64,000 nucleotides of DNA. It comes from 2-02-FULL-55-14 sp964473365 (lineage in GTDB: Bacteria > Bacteroidota > Ignavibacteria > UBA10030). Made by a program: the position numbers and the translations under genes. The notes beneath the pieces are model-generated. The model ran no database searches. It was not told the DNA's origin and worked only from the letters and a program-made list of their open reading frames with translations. The stretch lies in NCBI GenBank assembly GCA_964473365.1, contig CAYYOV010000015.1, positions 10,871-74,870 of the forward strand, in the 5' to 3' direction. Below are positions 25,707 through 34,312 of the stretch, in pieces. Position 1 is the first letter of the stretch, and every line of letters begins with the position of its first letter.

Positions 25707-26265
25707 GGTCGTGTCCTGTCATCAGTCCCCGAAGCTGCTCCTTGCACTGATACTTCTTGGCTTTCGCCACGTCGGCATTGGCGAACCCCATATGGACCGC
25801 AACGTCAGCCATCGACAGCTGCTCCCAATAATAGAGCAAGAGCAGGGTCCGGCATGGCTCGCCGAGACGGTCGAACGCTTGCCGCATTGCCTCGACCCGT
25901 TCCCGATCATCCTCGGAAGTTTCAGGGGCGTCGGCGGCGATGCCGTCAGGATCGATCTCCAGGGAGGGCTCACGTCGTCTGCGGGCCAGTCGGCGCAGCC
26001 ACAATCGGCTGGCGACCGCGAACGTGTAGGTTCCCAACTTCGCCGCCAGAGTGAATCCCGGCGAACGCACCTTTTCCCAAACGATCACCACCGATTCCTG
26101 AAGGATGTCCTCGGCCTCATCTGCTGAACCTCCATTCCGCGTGACATGGGTCACGATGGGCCTTCGGGTATCGTCATACAGGCGCTCGAGTCCGGCCCGA
26201 TCACCGGCCCTGATGAGCTCCAGCAGGCGTTGTTCACGGTCGATCTGCAACACCGCGAGGGCCAT
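25699..26265 (-). CDS. ECF sigma factor (RpoE-like)
   Basis: A 188-residue extracytoplasmic-function sigma factor. Region 2 includes LIRAGDRAGLERLYDD, then EAEDILQESVVIVWEKV. Region 4 includes ALYYWEQLSMADVAVHMGFA-like helices (here LLLYYWEQLSMADVAVHMGF) for -35 recognition. It overlaps its anti-sigma gene and starts at 26265, with AAAGG close upstream. The neighbouring lipid-tailoring operon is on the same strand, a layout reminiscent of the rpoE-chrR and fatty acid genes of Rhodobacter. That regulatory link is inferred. It is divergent from a vWA-domain protein gene with 91 bp between. Confidence 0.88.
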   Translation of the reverse strand: MALAVLQIDREQRLLELIRAGDRAGLERLYDDTRRPIVTHVTRNGGSADEAEDILQESVVIVWEKVRSPGFTLAAKLGTYTFAVASRLWLRRLARRRREPSLEIDPDGIAADAPETSEDDRERVEAMRQAFDRLGEPCRTLLLLYYWEQLSMADVAVHMGFANADVAKAKKYQCKEQLRGLMTGHDRA

Positions 26266-26356
26266 TTACCTTTCTAGGGTTCATGTCATGAACAGTCAGG
26301 AAGTAAATCAACGTACCACTTCCACAACCCTTTATCAATTTCCCAGGAGGTCCGCC

Positions 26357-27664
26357 ATGCGTTCCCTCGTGATAATCGCCCTTCTCGCCCTTGTCATTTC
26401 ATCGGCCTGGGCGGATGATCCGACCGTATCTCTCTCGGCCCGGCTCAATACGCCCGTCATTACGGTCCACGGCGGGACCGTCTACGTACATCTCTCCCTC
26501 CGATCGCCGCACGTCGACGTGGGTCGTCGCCAGCCGATCAACCTTTCGGTCGTCCTCGACCGGAGTGGCTCGATGGGCGATGAGCGCAAGATCGACTACG
26601 CCCGACGTGCCCTCCACCGTCTGATCGATGGACTGGGCCCGGACGACCTTTTCTCCCTCGTCATCTACGATGATGCTGTCGAAGTGCTGACGCGACCTCA
26701 TCGGGTCACCGACCGAAAGCGGCTTCATGCGATGGTCGATCGCATCTCACCAGGAGGCTCCACGAATCTGGGAGGCGGAATGATCGAAGGACTCCAGCTG
26801 GCCCGACGATCCTCGAACCGTGAACGCATCGACCGGGTCATCCTCCTCTCTGACGGACTCGCGAACCAGGGCATCACGTCACCCGCCGAGCTGAATCGAA
26901 TTGCCGGAGAGTACCGGTCGGCCGGAGTGACGCTGACAACGATGGGTCTGGGTCTGGACTACAATGAGAATCTGATGGTCGGCTTGGCGGAGAGTGGTGG
27001 CGGCAGCTACTATTTCATCGAACATCCGAACCAGATGGCCCAGATCCTGGCGAAGGAATTCGACCGGATGTCATCGATCGTTTGCCGGAATGCGGTCCTG
27101 GAATTGCAGCTCCGTGGTGGCAGCAGCATGCGCGACGTGATCGGAGGGACATGGAACGAACACAACGGCCGAATCGAGGTCCCGATCGGCGACTTGTTGA
27201 ATGACGATCTTCGGGAACTTGTGGTCGAACTCGCTGTGCCGCCGGGAACGGGCGAAGTGCCGTTGATCGACGGATCCCTGCGATTCGAAAGTGACCAGAT
27301 CTCCGTGCGCCCGGCAACATTCGCCACGGCCGTACGCTATGCAAAGGACGCCCAGGCCGTCGAGCGGCATCGCGATCTGACAGCACAAGCAAAGGCCGAC
27401 GTAGCCGTGTCCACCCGGCAGGTGGATCAGGCCCTTCAGGTGCTCGACAAAGGTGAAAATGACCAGGCAGAAGCAGCCTTGGTTCGGGCGGAAGAATCGT
27501 TGTCGGCTTCGCCAGCTGCTTCAGCCGCCGGGGCGGCAGGCGACGCGGTTCGCGCCCAGATCCAGCGCCTCAAGGCATACAAAGACACGGTGTCAACGGG
27601 AGACTCGCGAAAGGCCAAGAAGTCCATCCAGTACCAGAACTACCAAGTACAACGGAACAAGTAG
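26357..27664 (+). CDS. Exported von Willebrand factor A domain protein
   Basis: A 435-residue protein with a signal peptide (MRSLVIIALLALVISSAWA). The vWA domain (about 60-245) has an intact MIDAS metal site: DRSGSM with Asp68, Ser70 and Ser72, a threonine in GGSTNLGGG, and LLSDGLANQG. The domain arrangement resembles the YfbK/CoxE-like group. The C-terminal 90 residues form a charged coil. The ATG at 26357 has AGGAGG seven bases upstream; the longer frame from 26105 would run through the sigma-factor gene and is rejected. It is probably a periplasmic protein-binding or adhesion factor. It may share regulation with the divergent sigma factor. Confidence 0.85.
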   Translation: MRSLVIIALLALVISSAWADDPTVSLSARLNTPVITVHGGTVYVHLSLRSPHVDVGRRQPINLSVVLDRSGSMGDERKIDYARRALHRLIDGLGPDDLFSLVIYDDAVEVLTRPHRVTDRKRLHAMVDRISPGGSTNLGGGMIEGLQLARRSSNRERIDRVILLSDGLANQGITSPAELNRIAGEYRSAGVTLTTMGLGLDYNENLMVGLAESGGGSYYFIEHPNQMAQILAKEFDRMSSIVCRNAVLELQLRGGSSMRDVIGGTWNEHNGRIEVPIGDLLNDDLRELVVELAVPPGTGEVPLIDGSLRFESDQISVRPATFATAVRYAKDAQAVERHRDLTAQAKADVAVSTRQVDQALQVLDKGENDQAEAALVRAEESLSASPAASAAGAAGDAVRAQIQRLKAYKDTVSTGDSRKAKKSIQYQNYQVQRNK

Positions 27665-27705
27665 GCGGCCATCGCGGACGACCACCACGCCAGGTTTCAG
27701 AACGA

Positions 27706-27730
27706 CGAAGCCCCGATGTCCGGGGCTTCG
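27706..27730. terminator. Hairpin between convergent genes
   Basis: A perfect 10-bp stem CGAAGCCCCG/CGGGGCTTCG with a 5-nt loop, between the vWA gene (+) and the aldolase gene (-). No U-tract beyond TTG. Confidence 0.65.
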
Positions 27731-27754
27731 TTGCGTCTGCAGGCTGACCAGCCA

Positions 27755-29110
27755 CTATGTCGCTCTGCCGACCCTCCGTCGGGCCTCGATGATCTCTCCG
27801 AAGGACGACAGTCGGAGTTCGTCCGAATGGAGTCCGGCCCTCAACAAGACCTCCGGATCCAATGCCCCCACGGCGATCCCACGTCGGAAGAAATTCAGCA
27901 GGCCCTGCGCCGTGGCGGCGTCATCGAACTGCTGGCCTTTCAAGACTGCCCGCGCCGCCGAGTCGAGGAAGGACCGCAACCGAGCGACCGCTGCCGTCTC
28001 TTCACGGATGAACGTTCCGAACACGGCCGCGAGCCGAGGCGCGAACTGCGACGGATGGAGGTCCCATCCCTGATAGTATCCAAATTGGAGAGAGTGCTCC
28101 ACGTGCTCATAGACCTCTCGCCATCCGCGATGAACCGCCGTCCGGTTCTCGGCCCGTTGTCGCGCCGACAACCGAGCGGAACGATGAGGACCGACCGGAA
28201 TGCGATTCGTAGCTCCGTCCGAAAGCCAAAGGGCGTCAGGTGCGGCGGCAGCTTTCACCATGACACGGAGATGGTCGGCCATCGGATGCCGGTACACCTG
28301 AGCCGATGACACCACGTCCATCGATGAAAGGAAATCGTAGAGCCCGAGATGCAGCCCCCGACAGCGCCCACCGCTCGCCGCGATCACGGCCGGCAGCAAG
28401 CTCGATCCGCCAGGCCCTATGATCATCGGAGGGGTCTCGACCATCAGTTCCAGACGGATCGTCCGATCCGGAAGTCGAGAGGCCCGTTCTGCACGCTCCA
28501 GCTCACGCACCAGATCTTCTACTTCTCGGGGGGAGTGCACCTTCGGCAGCGTTACGACGAACTGTGCAGGCACCCGACCCCCAGACCGATCCATCAGACG
28601 TGACAGAAACAGCTCAAGCGTTCGCACCGCGCGTGTGCGGGACCTCCCAACAATTGGTTTGACGCGAATGCCGAATGATGGGGGAAGCGCGCCCGCGGAC
28701 ATTGCCTCCGCGGTCGCATCAGCCGCCTGAACGGCATGTCGATCCTCCTCGTCGTCACCACGGAACCCATATCCATCCTCAAAATCGATCCGATAATCGT
28801 CAACTGCCTGCTGTTTGAGCTTCTCGAGCACGCGCCGAAATACGAGCATGACGGTACTCACGGCCGGCTGCTCGGTGCGCGCCTTCTCGGCGGGCCTTCG
28901 GGGTCGGCGAAGCAGTGACGCCCGAACGCGCTTGGAAGAGGGCAGCTGTGACGCCTCCGGAGCGCCGACAGCTTCTGCGAATTCGAAGGGATCGGCGGCA
29001 TGGTCGGTCAGGTGCTGTACGGCAAGCTGCCCGAGCTTCTGGACCGTCGAAACCTTGAACAGGTGGGCACCGCCGTAGACAACATGGAGTGGTTGTCGCT
29101 CGTCGATCAT
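27755..29110 (-). CDS. DUF6986 protein, HpcH/HpaI aldolase-like (formerly phosphoenolpyruvate kinase)
   Basis: A 451-residue TIM-barrel protein related to the citrate lyase beta/HpcH aldolase fold. Conserved pieces include YRIDFEDGYG (metal-binding Glu/Asp), RLELMVETPP, and GLYDFLSS with YYQGWDLHPSQ near the C terminus, which together match the DUF6986 family often labelled phosphoenolpyruvate kinase or aldolase. The exact reaction is not established. It starts four bases after the stop of the TerC gene, so the two form an operon. No membrane or signal segment is seen. Confidence 0.78.
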   Translation of the reverse strand: MIDERQPLHVVYGGAHLFKVSTVQKLGQLAVQHLTDHAADPFEFAEAVGAPEASQLPSSKRVRASLLRRPRRPAEKARTEQPAVSTVMLVFRRVLEKLKQQAVDDYRIDFEDGYGFRGDDEEDRHAVQAADATAEAMSAGALPPSFGIRVKPIVGRSRTRAVRTLELFLSRLMDRSGGRVPAQFVVTLPKVHSPREVEDLVRELERAERASRLPDRTIRLELMVETPPMIIGPGGSSLLPAVIAASGGRCRGLHLGLYDFLSSMDVVSSAQVYRHPMADHLRVMVKAAAAPDALWLSDGATNRIPVGPHRSARLSARQRAENRTAVHRGWREVYEHVEHSLQFGYYQGWDLHPSQFAPRLAAVFGTFIREETAAVARLRSFLDSAARAVLKGQQFDDAATAQGLLNFFRRGIAVGALDPEVLLRAGLHSDELRLSSFGEIIEARRRVGRAT

Positions 29111-29114
29111 CGCA

Positions 29115-29861
29115 TCAGGCCGGGGTCACGGGAGAGTTCCGGAGAACGACCGGCTTGCGCGCGCGCGACCGCATCCGGAGGTTCAGCATCTCAACAAACA
29201 CGGAAAATGCCATCGCAAAGTAGATATACCCCTTCGAAATGTGCTGGTCAAATCCTTCTGCGATGAGCGTCACGCCGATCAGCAAGAGAAAGGCCAGCGC
29301 GAGCATTTTGACAGTCGGGTGGTCATGCACAAACCGGCTGATCGACCCCGCGAAGCCCATCATAAAGATCACTGCGATCACGACGGCTGTGACCATGATC
29401 CCCAGGTGGCTGGCCATGCCGACCGCCGTAATGACCGAGTCGAGCGAGAAGACAATGTCGAGGATCATGATCTGAACGATAACGCTCCAGAAAGCTCCCC
29501 GCGACCCGACCCGGCCGGGCTCTTCATCCCCTTCAAGCTTGTTGTGGATCTCGTGCGTGCTCTTTGCGATCAGGAACAGCCCACCGACGATGAGGATGAG
29601 GTCGCGACCCGAGATCTCCTGGGTGAGGAGAGTGAACCATGGCTGCGTCAACCGCATGATCCAGGTGATCGAGAAGAGCAATGCGATCCGCGTGAACATC
29701 GCCAGGCCGAGACCAACGGTACGGGCACGCGGCTGGTCGGCCGCCGGAAGCTTCCCGGCAAGAATAGAGATGAAAATGACGTTGTCGATGCCGAGGACGA
29801 TCTCGAGCACCGTCAACGTGACGAGGGCGATCCAGCCCTGTGGGTCTGCGATCCATTCCAC
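29115..29861 (-). CDS. TerC family integral membrane protein
   Basis: A 248-residue inner-membrane protein with about seven helices. The two inverted halves each carry the acidic metal motif: EIVLGIDNVIFISIL and DIVFSLDSVITAVGM. Relatives (TerC, Alx, YkoY) export Mn2+ or metallate secreted enzymes. This copy is of the Alx/YkoY length, without a CBS or transporter extension. It is first in a two-gene operon with the DUF6986 protein. Mn2+ as the substrate is inferred from the family. Confidence 0.87.
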   Translation of the reverse strand: MEWIADPQGWIALVTLTVLEIVLGIDNVIFISILAGKLPAADQPRARTVGLGLAMFTRIALLFSITWIMRLTQPWFTLLTQEISGRDLILIVGGLFLIAKSTHEIHNKLEGDEEPGRVGSRGAFWSVIVQIMILDIVFSLDSVITAVGMASHLGIMVTAVVIAVIFMMGFAGSISRFVHDHPTVKMLALAFLLLIGVTLIAEGFDQHISKGYIYFAMAFSVFVEMLNLRMRSRARKPVVLRNSPVTPA

Positions 29862-29941
29862 GACAGGTCTCCGGAGTGCGAAGTGCGTGTATCAATGTAC
29901 GGACTCATCCCTCCGGCTCCAACTGCGCGCCTTGCGGGCCT

Positions 29942-29970
29942 TTGTGTCCCAACGGGGTTTTTCTTAAGAT
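29942..29970 (+). promoter_or_regulatory. Possible sigma-70-type promoter of the deaminase operon
   Basis: TTGTGT (29942-29947), a 17-bp spacer, and TAAGAT (29965-29970), 24 bp before the ATG at 29995. Each box matches four of six consensus bases. Confidence 0.4.
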
Positions 29971-29994
29971 ACCAGTGACCGTTCATCGACCATC

Positions 29995-30447
29995 ATGACA
30001 TCTCTGCTCGATCGATCCGAAGAATTCATGGCCGAGGCATTCTCCGAGGCCAAGCTGTCACTTGCCGAAGGGGGCATACCAATCGGCGCCGTTCTCGTAC
30101 GAGACGGCACGATCATCGGACGAGGCCACAACCGGCGTGTCCAGAGCGGTGACCCGACCGCCCACGCCGAGATCGAATGCCTTCGAAATGCCGGTCGGCA
30201 GACCACCTATCGCGGGACGATCCTCTATTCTACGCTGATGCCCTGCCACCTTTGCGCAGGTGCGCTTGTTCAATTCGGGATCGAGTACGTCGTGGCGGGC
30301 GAGGCAACCAACTTCAAAGGCGCCCAGCATTTCATGAAGGACCATTGGGTGCAGGTTGAACGACTGGACGACGAGGCCTGCGAGGCGCTCCTGCGGGATT
30401 ACATCGAGCGATACCCGGACGTGTGGAAGGAGGACATCGGTGCCTGA
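29995..30447 (+). CDS. Cytosine deaminase, yeast Fcy1 type
   Basis: A 150-residue zinc deaminase of the cytidine-deaminase fold that should convert cytosine to uracil. Zinc ligands are His57 and catalytic Glu59 in HAE, and Cys84/Cys87 in PCHLC. Resemblance to yeast Fcy1 extends through LYSTLMPCHLCAGA, VVAGEATNFKGA and the C-terminal YPDVWKEDIG, which fits the Fcy1 ending (RPQDWFEDIG). That tail is rare outside this subfamily. It is followed by a second deaminase whose GTG start overlaps its stop. Activity on other bases is possible; bacterial members are less studied than the yeast enzyme. Confidence 0.82.
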   Translation: MTSLLDRSEEFMAEAFSEAKLSLAEGGIPIGAVLVRDGTIIGRGHNRRVQSGDPTAHAEIECLRNAGRQTTYRGTILYSTLMPCHLCAGALVQFGIEYVVAGEATNFKGAQHFMKDHWVQVERLDDEACEALLRDYIERYPDVWKEDIGA

Positions 30448-30940
30448 GGTGAACACCGGCTTTGTCATGCGGCAGGATGAAGTCCTGCATCTGCGGGAGG
30501 CGGTCCGACTGGCCGAGGACAATGTCCGCGCCGGGGGCGGACCATTCGGATGTGTGATCGTCAAGGATGGCCGTGTCATCGCCCACGGCGTCAATCGTGT
30601 GACCGTGACGAACGACCCGACTGCTCACGCCGAGATCGTCGCGATCCGAGAGGCATGCCGGACGCTGGGATCGTTTCAGCTGGATGGCTGCGAGGTGTAC
30701 GCCTCGTGTGAACCCTGCCCGATGTGCCTCGGAGCACTCTACTGGGCCAGACCGGATCGGGTCGTCTTCGCCGCCACCCGCGAAGAGGCGGCCGCCGCTG
30801 GGTTCGACGACGATCGAATCTACCGCGAACTTGCGCGTCCGATCGACGAACGAACACTTCCAACCCTGCATATTCCCGTCGACGAGCGCCGTCGGCCGTT
30901 CGAAGCCTGGTCCCGTCAGCAGGATCGGGTCACGTACTGA
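30440..30940 (+). CDS. guaD: Guanine deaminase, GuaD type
   Basis: A 166-residue zinc deaminase that should convert guanine to xanthine. Ligands are His63 and Glu65 in HAE, and Cys93/Cys96 in PCPMC. GFDDDRIYREL and the C-terminal RPFEAW match Bacillus GuaD (FDDxFIYKE, PFQAW). I chose GTG 30440: AAGGAGG lies six bases upstream, inside the end of the preceding gene, and the two frames overlap by eight bases. A later ATG at 30467 lacks such a site. With the preceding gene it makes a two-step nucleobase salvage unit for cytosine and guanine. Confidence 0.86.
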   Translation: MPEVNTGFVMRQDEVLHLREAVRLAEDNVRAGGGPFGCVIVKDGRVIAHGVNRVTVTNDPTAHAEIVAIREACRTLGSFQLDGCEVYASCEPCPMCLGALYWARPDRVVFAATREEAAAAGFDDDRIYRELARPIDERTLPTLHIPVDERRRPFEAWSRQQDRVTY

Positions 30941-31016
30941 CGTTCACCATCAGCCGGACGATGTCCGGGCCTCAACTTCCGTACGCGTCCTTGATGCCAC
31001 TCATCCTCCCGCGGTG

Positions 31017-32150
31017 CTAGTACGTCGGCTTTGACGGGTCGATCGAACGAGCCCACGCCAATATCCCGCCTCGCAGGTTCTTCACATTCGAAAATCCCTG
31101 CTGTTGAAGAAAGCGCACGGCATTCGCGCTTCGCATGCCGCTGCGGCAATAGACCACCCACTCCTTTGATGGATCGAGCTCCTTCCAACGGTCGGGCAGG
31201 TCTCGGAGCGGGATCAACGTTCCGCCGATGTTCACGAACGCATGCTCGTCTTCTTCACGGACGTCGAGGATCGATGGCGTCGTCCTTCGGTCCATCCGTT
31301 CCTTGAGTTCTTCCACAGTCATCTCCTGGACCATCGTTGCTCCTTCTCGTTGTCCTGAGGCGGCACAGAACGCTTCATAGTCGATCAATGTCGTGATGGA
31401 CCGGCGGTCCCCGCAGACCGGGCACGCCGGGTCCTTTCGCAGTCGGACCTCACGAACGCGCATCGGAAGCGCCTCGAAATGCAGGAGTCGACCGATGAGC
31501 GGCTCGCCGATCTCCAGCAGCACTTTGAGCGTTTCGGTCGCCTGGAGGGTCCCGATGAGCCCGGGGAGTACGCCCAGCACGCCCGCATCACCACAGTCGG
31601 GCGATAGTTCGGGGGGCGGTGGCACCGGATACAGGCACCGGTAGCACGGCCCCCGACGGGCGTCAAAGACCGACACCTGCCCTTCGAACCGATAGACGCT
31701 CCCGTAGACGACCGGTCGACCGAGCAGCACGCCCGCATCGTTCACGAGATAGCGCGTCGGAAAATTATCAGATCCGTCGACGATCACGTCAAACGCGCGG
31801 AGCGTCGCGAGCGCATTCTGCGACGTCAACCGCTCGACGATCGTGCGGACTTCGACGCCTGGATTTAGCGCACGGATGAAGGAAGCCGCAGTCTCCGCCT
31901 TCGGCGCCCCGACCTGATCGGTACGATGGATGACCTGTCGTTGCAGATTGCTCTCTGCAACGACGTCATCGTCGACGATGCCGATCATCCCAACGCCTGC
32001 CGCCGCCAGGTATTGCAATACCGGCGAGCCGAGGCCACCCGCGCCAACGACCACGACCGATGATGTGCGCAAGCGTTCCTGGCCGCGCGAGCCGATCTCC
32101 GGAATAACGAGATGGCGCGCGAATCGGGTGAAGGTGTCCGTTGCGCTCAT
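31017..32150 (-). CDS. moeZ: Adenylyltransferase/sulfurtransferase MoeZ (MoeB-rhodanese fusion)
   Basis: A 377-residue fusion. The N-terminal E1-like domain (about 1-265) adenylates the C terminus of a ubiquitin-like sulfur carrier (MoaD or ThiS type). It shows the nucleotide motif GAGGLGSP, DDVVAESNLQRQ, and two zinc pairs CYRC and CPVC. The C-terminal rhodanese domain (about 275-375) carries the persulfide cysteine in CRSGMRS. It should serve molybdopterin, thiamine or thiolated-tRNA synthesis. No moaD- or thiS-like gene is adjacent, so the carrier must be elsewhere. Confidence 0.9.
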   Translation of the reverse strand: MSATDTFTRFARHLVIPEIGSRGQERLRTSSVVVVGAGGLGSPVLQYLAAAGVGMIGIVDDDVVAESNLQRQVIHRTDQVGAPKAETAASFIRALNPGVEVRTIVERLTSQNALATLRAFDVIVDGSDNFPTRYLVNDAGVLLGRPVVYGSVYRFEGQVSVFDARRGPCYRCLYPVPPPPELSPDCGDAGVLGVLPGLIGTLQATETLKVLLEIGEPLIGRLLHFEALPMRVREVRLRKDPACPVCGDRRSITTLIDYEAFCAASGQREGATMVQEMTVEELKERMDRRTTPSILDVREEDEHAFVNIGGTLIPLRDLPDRWKELDPSKEWVVYCRSGMRSANAVRFLQQQGFSNVKNLRGGILAWARSIDPSKPTY

Positions 32151-32179
32151 CGCTCAGTCGTTGGTGTTCTCCATGAACG

Positions 32180-34291
32180 TCAGTAGGCTGGCGTCACACC
32201 CATGGCGAACCAGGTGAACGCATAGATGTCTGCGGTCTCTTCGATGATCTTGGAGGTCGGCTTACCGCCCCCATGCCCCGCCTTCGTTTCGATGCGGATC
32301 AGGACCGGCGACGCTCCGCGCTGTTTCTCCTGGAGCGTTGCGATGTACTTGAAGGAATGGGCCGGTACCACCCGGTCATCGTGATCAGCGGTCGTCACGA
32401 GCGTCGCCGGGTACGCAGCCGGTCGCATGGCGTGGATGGGGGAATACGCCAGCAGCGCCTTGAACTGTTCCGGATCCTCGCTTGACCCATAATCGCGTGT
32501 CCATGCCCATCCGATCGTGAACGTGTGGAAGCGGAGCATGTCCATGACCCCCACAGCGGGCAAGGCGACGCGGAAGAGATCCGGGCGCTGATTGACAACG
32601 GCCCCTACCAGCAAGCCGCCGTTGGAACCACCTTGGATCGCGAGTCGCTCTGATGACGTGTACCGGTTCTTGATGAGATACTCCGCCGCCGCGATGAAAT
32701 CGTCGAAGACGTTCTGCTTCTTCAGCTTCGTCCCGGCTTCATGCCACTCTTCCCCGTATTCTCCGCCGCCCCGAAGGTTGGCCATGGCATAGACACCACC
32801 GTTCTCGAGCCACACGAGTCGCGCCGCGCTGAACGTGGGCATCAGGCTGATATTGAATCCGCCGTAGGCATAGAGAAGCGTTGGGTTCGTTCCATCGAGC
32901 TTCAAGCCTTTCTTGTGCACGATGAACATTGGGATCTTCGTCCCGTCCTTGCTGGGATAGAACACCTGGCGTGTCTCATATCCGTCTAGCTTCGCGTCGA
33001 TCTCGGTGGCACGATGCAGCGTTGACCACCCCGTGCGTAGATCATATCGGTAGATGTTCGTCGGCGATGTGAACGACGTGAACGTGTAGAAGGTCTCCGT
33101 GTCGGCCTGCTTTCCACCGGCGAACCCGACGGTGCCAAGGCCGGGTAGATCGATCTCCCGCTCGCGAGACCCATCGGTCCGATACACGTAGGCCCGGTGG
33201 CTGGCATCCTTGAGATACACGAGGATCAGCTTCCCCCCCACCGCAATGACACCGTCGAGCACCTCCGGTTGCTCAGGAACGATCGTCTTCCACGCCGAGG
33301 GGTCGGGCCGTTCAGGATCGATCTCGATGATCCGGTTCCGCGGTGCTCCCTGGTTCGTCACGATCAGCAGCTTTCCATCGACGTTCGTGATCGGATTGAA
33401 CTCGTATTCGTAGCTCTCAACGATCGGTCGAAACGCTTTGTCACCGCGCTTGAGGTCCCGATAGGCGAGCGGGTTGCCTTTCGAGCCGCCCTCAAACCCC
33501 GTGAGAAATAGGTACCGCTCGTCCTCGGTCACAGAGACGCCGAAATTCCGCTTCGGATGGGCTGGGTCTTCATAGACCAGTTTGTCTTCCGACTGTGACG
33601 TACCGAGTCGGTGATAGTAGACCTTGTGGTACTCATTGCTCGCGACGAGGGCCTTTGTCCCTTCGACGGGCGCTTCATAACGACTATAAAAGAAGCCCTC
33701 CCCTTCCCACGAGATCCCCGTGAATTTTGCCCATTCGATCTTGTCAGGAAGGAGCTTCTTGGACTGCACATCCATGACATAGATGTCTCGCCAGTCAGAG
33801 CCGCTCCTGGAAACGGCGTAGGCGAAGCGACTCCCGTCCTTCGAGAATGCCCAGCCAGCCAGAGAGACCGTGCCGTCGGAGGAAAATGTGTTGGGGTCGA
33901 GGAAGACCTCTTCGGGGCCCCCCAACGTCGATTGTCGATAGAGCACACTCTGGTTCTGCAACCCGTCATTCTTCGTGAAGAACCAATAAGCTCCCTCTTT
34001 TGCGGGGGCCGATGTCCGGACATAGTTCCACAGGCGGGTCAGCCGATCTTTGACTTTGGCTCGGAAGGGGATGCGGTCGAGATAGCTGAAGGTCACCGCA
34101 TTCTGGGCTTCGACCCAGGCCTTGACCGCCGACGAATCGTTGGCTTCGAGCCATCGGTACGGGTCGGCCACTGGTGTTCCGTGATACACGTCGACCTGTG
34201 ATACCTTTGCGGTCGTGGGATAGGTCAACGGTTGGCTGTGTGCAAGGGCCGTGATCAGGACGAGCAGGACATACCACAAAACTCTTTGCAT
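32180..34291 (-). CDS. Exported prolyl oligopeptidase (S9A)
   Basis: A 703-residue periplasmic or secreted serine peptidase that cuts short peptides after proline. A signal peptide (MQRVLWYVLLVLITALAHSQ) precedes a seven-bladed propeller (about 80-410) and an alpha/beta-hydrolase domain. The triad is visible: Ser in GGSNGG, Asp in DHDDRV, and His in GHGGG. DPYRWLE near the N terminus is a family hallmark. I chose the ATG at 34291 because GGAG is seven bases upstream; the ATG six bases earlier is too close to it. Confidence 0.92.
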   Translation of the reverse strand: MQRVLWYVLLVLITALAHSQPLTYPTTAKVSQVDVYHGTPVADPYRWLEANDSSAVKAWVEAQNAVTFSYLDRIPFRAKVKDRLTRLWNYVRTSAPAKEGAYWFFTKNDGLQNQSVLYRQSTLGGPEEVFLDPNTFSSDGTVSLAGWAFSKDGSRFAYAVSRSGSDWRDIYVMDVQSKKLLPDKIEWAKFTGISWEGEGFFYSRYEAPVEGTKALVASNEYHKVYYHRLGTSQSEDKLVYEDPAHPKRNFGVSVTEDERYLFLTGFEGGSKGNPLAYRDLKRGDKAFRPIVESYEYEFNPITNVDGKLLIVTNQGAPRNRIIEIDPERPDPSAWKTIVPEQPEVLDGVIAVGGKLILVYLKDASHRAYVYRTDGSREREIDLPGLGTVGFAGGKQADTETFYTFTSFTSPTNIYRYDLRTGWSTLHRATEIDAKLDGYETRQVFYPSKDGTKIPMFIVHKKGLKLDGTNPTLLYAYGGFNISLMPTFSAARLVWLENGGVYAMANLRGGGEYGEEWHEAGTKLKKQNVFDDFIAAAEYLIKNRYTSSERLAIQGGSNGGLLVGAVVNQRPDLFRVALPAVGVMDMLRFHTFTIGWAWTRDYGSSEDPEQFKALLAYSPIHAMRPAAYPATLVTTADHDDRVVPAHSFKYIATLQEKQRGASPVLIRIETKAGHGGGKPTSKIIEETADIYAFTWFAMGVTPAY

Positions 34292-34312
34292 AACCATTCT
34301 CCGTGCGTGGTG

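Noticed and set aside
26105..26356. N-terminal extension of the vWA protein frame
   Set aside because: It runs antisense through the sigma factor gene; a signal peptide and AGGAGG mark 26357 as the start.
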